Position numbers and translations under genes: made by a program. Shown here one piece after another: positions 56,225-64,000 of a stretch of 64,000 nt of DNA. Each line of letters opens with the position of its first letter. Positions within the stretch are counted from its first letter, which is position 1. The stretch lies in contig WHVD01000046.1 in NCBI GenBank assembly GCA_015178975.1, positions 372,001 through 436,000 on the forward strand, read 5' to 3'. A model generated the notes under the pieces. The model was not told the DNA's origin and ran no database searches. It saw only the letters and a program-made list of their open reading frames with translations. This DNA comes from Hysterangium stoloniferum. Taxonomy: Eukaryota > Basidiomycota > Agaricomycetes > Hysterangiales > Hysterangiaceae.

Positions 56225-57465
56225 TCAGTATCCTCTCTGTTCATATCCTCCCTGCTGTGGGTATTGCTCATACCCACCCTGGCCCTGGCCCTGGTATCCC
56301 CCCGCACCACCACCAGCGCCCCCGCCATAATACTGCGCCGGCGCCTGACCGTATCCAGCCCCAGGCGCAAGGGCGGGCGGCGCCTGATGCGGGTTCGGGA
56401 TGTCATACTGGTACGGGCTCGCCGCCCGCACGGGGTGCGCAAAGTCGGGCTGCGGGCTCGCGCCGCGGTGCAGGTCGGCGTAGCCGCCAATCGGCGCGAG
56501 GTGCGCCGGGCCCGCGGGGTAGTCCAGCGGCGGCAGGTCCGCGATGAGCCCGTCCCCGCCGCCTGCCCCGTGGCCGCCGCTGCTGTGGGTGTGGCCGTTG
56601 CCCGAGGTGAACGAGCCGTGGGAGCGCACGCTCGCGGTGCGGTTGAGCTTCTCGGTAATGTCGCGGTCCTCGTGCGTGGGCTGCCAGTCGATCGGCTGCA
56701 TGCGGTCCTCGAACGAGCTGGAGGGCCGGAACTTCCACTTGCGGATGATCGTCCAGATGACACCCGCCGCCGCGATGCTGCCACCGATCGCGGCGAGGAT
56801 GATGATCGTGTTGCGGGTGATTTTGGTGGAGCTGCTCGGTGGGGGGGCGGCAGATGGGGACGACTCTTCGGCTGGGGCGGCGCTCGTGATCGTGACGACG
56901 TTTGGTCCGAATGAGCTGGTCGAGGTAGGAAGAGTGGGGGAGGTGTCAGAGGACAGAAGCGTGGTCGGGGTGGTAGAGGAAGTTGGAGAGGATGAGGATA
57001 GGGTTGAGCTGACGGGGGGTGGGGAGCTAGCACTTGGCCTGGGACTGGTGGTGCTACCTAAGTTAAGGATGCTACTGAGAATGTTCTGCAATTTGAGACA
57101 ACAGATGGCTGAGTTGTCGCGCAAATGTTTGTAAAGGTAGACCAACTCACACCAGTGCTACTAGTAGAAATGATAGTAGGTTGAGGTTTGACAACGGGAG
57201 TAACGCTCGACGGCGTTACACCTGAGGGCACAGGGCTAGGCACGCCTGTTGCAGTGTCCGTAAGGGAGCTCCCACCTGGCGACGCAGCAACATTCTGGGG
57301 GGACGCTTTCTCACCGGGGAGAAGATCACCAATCACCTGCCGTTTCTTTATCATCCTATGTGGTGAGACATTTCGTGCGCGTGGGGTATCGATGTGGGCG
57401 TCGACGTCGACGACGACGGTGAAGATTAAGGAGAGTGCCAAAAAGAGCGTCAGTAGTCTATTCAT
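56225..57465 (-). CDS. Mid2-like single-pass membrane protein (cell-wall sensor type), 381 aa
   Basis: Exons on the minus strand are 57465-57153 and 57057-56225, joined by a 95-nt GT-AG intron (donor GTGTGAG, acceptor CTTAG) that keeps the frame. Residues 1-23 are a signal peptide (MNRLLTLFLALSLIFTVVVD). A Ser/Thr/Pro-rich ectodomain follows, as in O-mannosylated wall sensors, then one membrane span near 187-209 (TIIILAAIGGSIAAAGVIWT) and a basic stop-transfer stretch (RKWKF). The cytosolic part has FEDRMQPIDWQPTHEDRDI, which I know as a conserved stretch in basidiomycete proteins of this kind, and ends in a Gly/Gln/Tyr/Pro-rich tail. It likely reports cell-wall stress. The start was chosen because it gives a signal peptide; an in-frame ATG at 57648 would bury it. 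Confidence 0.85.
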
Positions 57466-59244
57466 GTTTCGTGAATGTCCTTCTCGCGACGTATTATGGG
57501 AGTCTGTCGAGGAAAGACGGGCGGGACGGATTGAGGATAGGATCGAGGAGATGGTAGTAGTAAAGAGAAAAAGAATCCGGGATAGGTTCGGTATCCAGCG
57601 CGTACAAAAAAGGAAAGGTACAGACTCAGTCAGCTCCACCGAATTCAACCGGACAGATAACGCACTCTATTTGGATCTACCAAAATTTATATTTTTTTGT
57701 GTTATTTCGTCGAGTTGAGACCGAGCTCGAGGATCAAGGGTGTGGAAGAGTAGGAACAAGGTGTCAACGACAGGAATCAGACACTTGGATACATATGGGG
57801 ATTAGGGTTAGGGCTAGGAACCTATTGACAGTTGTGTGATTTAAAATCAAAACACAATGAGGCAATTGTGACTACATGACCTGACTTGAATGACAATAAT
57901 AAACCGAAGCGCCCCATTGTCGTTGCCGGTTGCTTGTTGCCGTTACCTTTTATTATTTCACGCACAGCAGTATACATCCATCACACCAGGTTTAGCGACG
58001 TCGTCAGAACGACAGGCAGCGCCAGGTACTGCATGAGATACTCAAATCGAGGTCATTACATCCAACAAATGAGATTCATTGTTCAGTCCAAAGGCGTGCC
58101 AAAGAAGAAAAGAAATTAGCGTCTAAATTTACCAGCGCACCGAGGAGGGGTTGATCTTTATCAACAAGAATGGACTACTTTACCTAAGCAAGACGATGGG
58201 CCTATATATTGCTTTTACAATAATTCTTATATATTCAGCCTACAATTATGTAACAACTCTGTCTCCTCCATGTGTCTTCTTATCGATCCATTGTCTTTTA
58301 AGGTACACTCAAGTCACATTATATTCTGGACAATGTAGCTAAAACACATTAATACACCGGGGCCTCGCTGAGGTTAATCTAGAAGAAGAATTTCGTTCGC
58401 GAGGGTCGCTCGGCGTTGCCTCGCCAGGGGCCAGGACACATGGGTGACACCTGTTCCTTCCGTCCTCATGAACCAAACAAACAGTAGCTCATTCAGTGCG
58501 CCAAGACGTCGTGCGCTTGTACTCTCTCAGCCTTGGAAAAATGCTGGTCAGGTGAGTGAGTGAGTGGGTGATATTAAGAATTGAGCAGCCCTGTGGTCAC
58601 AACAAGTAAGTGGGATTCTGTGGACGTTGGTTCCACCATGGAAGCTCCTTCCTAACGTGACTTTGAAAGGTGTAAAGACATTGCCTTTGAATATATGGGT
58701 AGTTTGCTTATATCAGACACGAATCGTGTCAGATAAGTATCAGCCATCTGTTTACTGCACTTTTTCTCAGCATGATAATTCAAAGCGAGTACACCATAGA
58801 TGCGGGACAGACATTTGGATGCTTTATACGTATATGGATAGAGTATATTAGCTTTCTTTTCAGGTATTGAAACAAAATGTTATGACAGCTTGAATGTAGT
58901 ACATTAACGATATCTCACCTGTATGGGGCAATATGATCGTCAATCGGGAGCATATATCTCAATGAAGGTTTTCACACACTAAGAATTGTGTTTAGACACT
59001 GCGCAATATCTTCAACAAGAGAGACACATCAGTAAAAAATGCATTTAAGCACCCGTACTATTCGCAGTGCAAGTCCCTCCATTCTAGAATGCTCCTGGAC
59101 ATGACCTGTAGATAGCATTACGAACCTAGAATATGAGGACAGTTGATGAGTTACCCGTGCCTTTTTTCTTTGTGGAATTTCTGGAGTCCATCACCTGTCA
59201 AATAAAATATGATAGCTCAGCAAATTGTGTGGACAGGTTCAACA
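57466..59244. other. Intergenic, nothing recognised
   Basis: It contains the presumed promoter of the Mid2-like gene (57466 to about 57720) and a short TTAGGG-like run near 57802-57820. Open frames up to 77 codons have no motif. Confidence 0.45.
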
Positions 59245-59526
59245 TGTTCTTGTATTAAAACTATAACAAATAGTATGTCTCAGTCGGCGAGTAGTAAGAA
59301 TTGACTGAATTCAGAATATAGTACCTATAACAAATAGTATGTCTCAGTCAATGAGTAGTAATAATTGACTGAGAAATACATAGTTTCATAAGGTTTGTAT
59401 TTAAGTATGAGAGAACAATAGTAAGGAACATGGGTCATGTGGTCATACAATACTGGGCAATAGAACAATTAGCGGGGTTCTGTGCCCCTTTCAACTTTAT
59501 AGGTATGCATTAGCCTAATTCCAACA
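59245..59526 (-). repeat. 3' LTR of the copia element, about 282 bp
   Basis: On the minus strand it starts TGTTGGAATTAGGC right after the purine-rich tract and ends CAAGAACA. It contains two 31-bp modules CTCAGTC-N17-GACTGAR at 59279-59309 and 59343-59373, here 64 bp apart and embedded in a longer direct repeat (ATAACAAATAGTATGTCTC). Confidence 0.78.
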
Positions 59527-61135
59527 CTCCCCCTGGCTAAGTGGACCCCTTGATTTCACAGAGGCAAAGTGCAATGCACTGTCTTTTGTGTGTGGCACAA
59601 GTGGTTTTGTGAAAATGTCAGTGAGATTATCTGATGATATGATTCAGCATACTTTGATATCCCCATCACTGACTCATTCACAAATGTAATGATTGTAAGG
59701 GAATGAGACTCCCTACACTGTGATTTGGTAATAGTTAGTTCTATTGTTGTCCACATCCTATTGTTGCTCATATAGTATATATTATGTACATGTGTATTTC
59801 AATACAGTAGTGGTTTATTCCCCATCACTCATTCTAGTGTCTGTCTGCCCCAGCAGCAGATACTAGTCTTACATGATCCCATATATTGATATGTTTAACT
59901 CATCCATTATTCTTAGTATTATTCATTAATGACACTGCACTGGAATTATTGTTCCAAAGTAGTGCTGGTTGTGCTTGAGGGTAACCAATTTCATCCATTG
60001 CAGAGTACATCCAAAGTATCTGCTTCATCACCCTAGTGAATACCATATACTTGGCCTTGGTGGTCGAGTGTACTATGGTTGATACTGAGTACCCCATGCA
60101 GTCAGTCCCCCAGCTTGGATGAATACATGCCCTGAACATTGTCAAGATCTCTGCCAAAATCAGCATTCACATATCTGACAGGTTGAAGGTCCCTAAATTC
60201 TTTTCCATATGTTATTTTTTAGTCCAGGGTGCCCTTAATGTAACATAGAATGTGGGTTAGTGCATCCAGTCACACCCCAAGTTAGAGGCAATTTTACTAA
60301 GGGTTGACACAGAGTACAATAAATTTGGCCTTGTTGCTATTTGAGCATACATAATGGAACCCAAAAGTTTGTGATAAGGTTTATCTGCCATAAACAAATG
60401 ATCCTCTTGAATTTTTGGCCCCAGGTCTCGAGTGAGAGTAATGCTGGGAGGTAGTGGTGTCCCTTGAGTGTTGCAGTCCCCCATGGCAAACCTATCAAGT
60501 ACTCATTTGAGGTATGCCCATTGAGAAATGCTGATTGTTCCAGCAGTTTTATCCTGGTCAATGTGTATCACCAGGACCAGGTTTGCATTACCTGTTTTAT
60601 ACCTCCACCCCAATTCTTCCTTTGCTTGATTGGCTTCCTCTTTTGAAGATGAGATTCCTGTTGTGTCATCTGTGTAGGTACTCATTATTGTGACATTACT
60701 GTTTGCATGTTGTGATTGCATGGCTGGGTCTGTTTTCAATCTATATAATAACCTAACTCCTCCATTTCTTCATTTAGAGTCTCCACCCAGTTGTACACCC
60801 ATCCATCATTCTGTATAATGTCCTATTCAGCTGTCCAATCTTTCCTTTGATATTTGCACCATCAGGTAGTTCAATGTATGTGATTCCTGGGGATGTGAGT
60901 TCAAGTAAGCAGTGATATACATAGTCTACTTGCCATGCTTCCATGTCTAATGCTGATGCTATAGTGAGGTTCATCTGTAAGGATTCGTCCCAAATGACTG
61001 ATGCATAGGTTTCAAAGAAGTCAACACTGGGTATCTGGGTGAAACCTTTTGCTACTAATCAAGCCTTTTGGACAATGAGGTTTCTATCAGCATTGTATTT
61101 GTTAGTGAATGTCCAAAATGATGATTCCACAGTAA
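59245..61135 (-). mobile_element. Copia element, 3' half (fossil)
   Basis: On the minus strand, parts of a Ty1/copia pol appear in order: reverse transcriptase (about 61130-60257, with a YTDD-type active-site region near 60675 and ATRPNLLYSVSTLSK near 60330), then RNase H (60166-59900, STTKAKYM). A purine-rich tract (GCCAGGGGGAG) and the 3' LTR end it. The 5' half is missing. It is broken, with several interruptions. Confidence 0.85.
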
Positions 61136-61499
61136 TTCATTGAATATACAAAATTTCATGAAAATATTTTTGTGTGAGACTGTTCCTTCTGGCTATGACT
61201 ACATATTTTATGATTTTATATTATATTACCCCCAAATTTTATCTTTAAGGCTTGTATGCTCTTTTAAAATATCCACAAATATCATGGTCAACCAAGGTTA
61301 TGGGATAAGATGTACTTTCTAGTATTTGTATGACTTTAAAATATACACAAATATCATGGTTAACCAAGATTATTTGGGTTATGACCTAATCTTGGGGTTA
61401 CATCTTAACCTTTGGGTTAAGATGTACAGTATGTATTGTCTGGTATCTCTGTGACATTTTCAAAACTTTCTGAATAATTTAAATTTATTTGATTCAGAA
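61136..61499. other. AT-rich stretch with a 72-bp tandem duplication
   Basis: A segment around CACAAATATCATGG occurs at about 61267 and again at about 61339, 72 bp apart, with a few changes. No gene can be supported. Confidence 0.5.
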
Positions 61500-62285
61500 A
61501 CTCAACCAGAAGTATCTGGTCTACCATCACCCTATATGCACCAGTTGTCAGACTCTGCCAGATCTGCACCTCAACCTGTCTATACCCAACACTGTGTCTC
61601 ACACACCAGTCCTTGGACTCCACTGGACCCATACATCAACCTGTTTATACCCGGCTCTCTGTGCCCATCACTGGACTCTGACTGGACTCCCAGAACCCCT
61701 CTAACAGAGCATAGAACCCTGCTCCCATTATGGTCTGTCTCTGTGTCTCATGCATCAGTCATCAGAAAACCCACTGGACTCTGGACTCCACCCTATATAC
61801 ACCCAACACTCTGTATCTCATGGACCAGTCACCAGACCCCTGGCTGGACTCCCGAGAACCCATCTAACAGAGTCCCATTCCTGTTATGGTCTAATGACCT
61901 GTCATGATTTGTTCTCCACTTCTGTTCCATCCTGTCCTGAATTCCCAGTTTAGTATTTACTTGTTTCATTTTATGTATGTTTAATAGTTCTGCCCCTCAT
62001 TAATACCAGATTTGGTATTATTACATTCTACAGTCTATGTATATATAAGTCTCCCATACTCATGCACTTAGAATCCAGTTTCAATATTGAACTAGTTACA
62101 CCCTGAATACATCCCGATCCAGTCTTGACTCCTCTTGTCTGTCTGCATGCTCAATTCCCAGAACTCCCATGGGAGCTTCAAAATCTACATCTTCCTTGTA
62201 GGTGTTCTGTCAGCTCGAAATATGGACACCTGAATGAGTGTATGATGGCACAGCACATAAGCTAAAGCCAAGTCCATCTCAGCAG
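61500..62285 (+). repeat. Diverged LTR relic related to family C
   Basis: Pieces such as CCCTATATGCACC, GTCACCAGAC/GTCACTGGACC and CAGATTTGGTATTATTACATT parallel the reverse complement of 42615-43450 in the same order. The conserved block is present as ATAAGCTAAAGCCAAGTCC at 62257-62275. The expected 53-nt terminal part is not visible before Helitron-type sequence begins. The start is not precisely defined. Confidence 0.6.
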
Positions 62286-62299
62286 TAGTACTCTCTGGT

Positions 62300-62950
62300 A
62301 ATTATTCTGATATACATGGCTTCCATGATTTAGTCCTGGCTACAAATGTAAAATACTCAGGAAAATCCATATACAATGTGTCCCTGGCATGGCGACCATT
62401 GTAGCCAGTGAGATCCTTGGTATTAGCTTCAAAATAAGCCATTAGAGTTGTGCCAGCATGCTCTGCCCTTTGTAAAGCCTCAGCAGGACCTTGATCAACA
62501 TTGAAAATGACAGTGCTTTCCCCAGGGAGGTGGATACAAAGTGCCATTACTGCAGGAACCTGGGTGTGGAGTTCATTGCACATTAATCACCAGACAGACT
62601 CATGTGCACTAACATATCATGCATCAAGGTACTGTTTAATCTCATCTGGTGTCTTTCCAACCTCCATAGTTGTGTGATTGGGGCCCTTGTAACAGTATTT
62701 ATGCATGTACTTCATTGATATTTTGGTAAAGACCAACTCAACATTGATATGGCACTCAAAGGTGAGAAGCAGAATAGGAGAGTAAGGAACAACATATCAG
62801 TTGTCATATGTAAACTTGGGAGTTTGATAAACCCTTCCATTGTTGGGATGAAGGTAGAATGGATAGCCTTCCTGATTGACAATGGTGGCTTCACACCAAT
62901 CCTTTGGGAAGAATTTACCACATGTACCATTAGCCATACTTGTTTCTGAT
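62300..62950 (-). mobile_element. Helitron helicase/Rep fragment
   Basis: On the minus strand the reading includes CGKFFPKDWCEATIVNQEGY, then VVPYSPILLLTFECHINVEL, KYMHKYCYKGPNHTTMEVG, DEIKQYLDAXYVSAHESVW and HTQVPAVMALCIHLPGEST. These match the stretch of Helitron Rep-helicase proteins just before the helicase motifs (NRWVVPYNP..LL..Y..HINVE, YKYVYKG, YLDARY). At least two in-frame stops are present. Neither helicase motifs nor Helitron ends are visible, so it is a fragment of about 650 bp. Confidence 0.8.
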
Positions 62951-63762
62951 TTACTCGACGCCCCATGGAAAGCTCGAATCTACACCAAAATAGATCTCAA
63001 ACATGCCTATCATTTGGTTCGAATTGGCGAGGGTGATGAATGGAAAACTGCTTTTCAGACTCACTATGGATCCTTTGAATGGTTGGTTATGCCGTTTGGC
63101 CTTACCAACGCCCCTTCCACTTTTCAACATTTTGTTAATGATATATTTTCTGACATGCTTGATGTATGTGTTATAGTCTATTTGGACGACATTTTGGTAT
63201 TTTCTGAGGATCCCGCTCTTCACGATGAACAGGTCTGTGAAGTTTTCCGAAGACTCCGCAAAAACAGTCTTTTTGCCAACGGTAAAAAATGTTACTTTGA
63301 CATGGATTCTATTGAATACTTCATTATCGGACCTGAGGGTCTCCGTATGGACAAAACCAAGGTTCAAGTTGTCTGTGATTGGCCCAAACCATGGAAAGTC
63401 AAGGACATTCAGTCATTTTTAGGTTTCGCCAACTTTTACCATTATTTTATTTGGAATTACTCGGATATTACAATACTGCTTACTCGTCTTACCCGTAAAA
63501 CTCAACCATGGGTCTTTGACGACAAATGCTGCTCTGTTTTCCAGACTTTGAAAAATGCTTTCACTTCCGCCCTGATTCTTTCTCATTGGAAACCTGATGT
63601 TCCCATTATTGTGGAAACCGATGCTTCCGATTATGCAATTGCTGCGATTCTTTCCATTCAAGATTCCAACAGTGAAATTCATCTGGTTGCATTCCTTTCT
63701 CAGACACTTTCAGTGTCCGAACTCAACTGCGACGTTCATGATAAGGAACTTTTGGCGATAAT
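62946..63762 (+). mobile_element. Gypsy RT/RNase H fragment (fossil)
   Basis: It begins abruptly inside the RT domain ([20 protein letters not shown]) and runs through the YLDD box region ([11 protein letters not shown] near 63175) and RNase H ([15 protein letters not shown] near 63612), then stops at KELLAI near 63762. It is closely related to gypsy element 2. Both ends are cut: by Helitron sequence on the left and unrelated sequence on the right. It is readable over most of its length with about one interruption. Confidence 0.88.
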
Positions 63763-64000
63763 TTCCGCACTTTCCACCATATCCTGCACTTCTTCATCCT
63801 CACTTTCCAGCCCCTTTCCTGACTCCCACCTTTTCTCGACACATTCTGCCAACAGATCATTTGGCTGCTCCCTTGCCTTATCGGAAAACCTCTTGGAAAC
63901 TGTGATAACACCGATGCTAGCCATTACCTTCTCCAGAAATTCATTTTTCCTCCAGAAATTCCAGATCAATGAATGGAAACCCTTTTCCTGGATATCATTA
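63763..64000 (-). other. Unidentified coding-like sequence at the window edge
   Basis: After the gypsy fragment stops, the minus strand holds an open frame (63969-63736) with charged, protein-like wording (IWNFWRKNEFLEKVMASIGV, then GLESEDEEVQDMVESAE). The family is not recognised, and the sequence runs out of the window. Confidence 0.3.

Noticed and set aside
55867-57134. Long frames (239 and 331 codons, Arg-rich or Val/Gly-rich) overlapping the Mid2-like gene
   Set aside because: They are shadows of a GC-rich coding region. Only the minus-strand model has a signal peptide, membrane span and proper splice sites.

Overview
The window looks like a stretch of a transposon-rich basidiomycete genome, most likely a mushroom-forming agaricomycete. 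The reasons are the many short introns (about 48-124 nt) with GT/GC-AG ends, an F-box family and a hydrolase-NACHT-ankyrin protein of fungal type, chromodomain gypsy elements, a Tad-like LINE with RNase H, a Helitron helicase fragment, and a 25S/28S rRNA scrap that reads like basidiomycete 28S. No database search was possible; species is not determined.

Six host genes can be read, five of them with a splice model that closes in frame over the whole length. They are a C2H2 zinc-finger protein (6162-7734, minus, 4 exons), a TatD-type DNase (12531-14100, plus, 10 exons, two GC-AG introns and a 9-nt exon), a large NLR-like gene with alpha/beta-hydrolase, NACHT and about 31 near-identical ankyrin repeats (18287-24419, plus, one unexplained one-base frame break), an F-box protein (48002-49889, plus, 6 exons), an amino-acid/GABA-type permease (51604-54178, plus, 17 exons) and a Mid2-like single-pass cell-surface protein (56225-57465, minus, 2 exons).

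The left third (1-18 kb) holds host genes between long decayed tracts: three related F-box/LRR-like relics, a solo copia-type LTR, a solo gypsy LTR, an inverted duplication of about 0.9 kb whose arms lie about 6.6 kb apart, and a 22-bp minisatellite.

From 24.8 to 47.9 kb the window is a nest of mobile elements. A decayed gypsy element (24767 to about 31940) carries a solo LTR that itself carries another solo LTR. It abuts a younger chromodomain gypsy element (31941-39374) with an antisense zinc-cluster-like gene. Its 3' LTR is cut off by a LINE (39375-46845), which has taken four further insertions: three solo LTRs and a long-TIR foldback element whose centre is a tRNA-like sequence. Two tandem SINE-like copies follow and end only about 50 bp before the F-box start codon.

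The right end (59.2-64 kb) is a mosaic of a copia 3' half, an LTR relic, a Helitron helicase fragment and a gypsy RT/RNase H fragment.

The most interesting observations are these: twin CTCAGTC-N17-GACTGAG palindromes in three copia-type LTRs; a 19-bp block fixed 53-54 nt from the 3' end of two otherwise unlike gypsy LTR families; the tRNA-cored foldback element; the SINE-like pair sharing a LINE-like tail; and the homogenised ankyrin array of the NLR-like gene.
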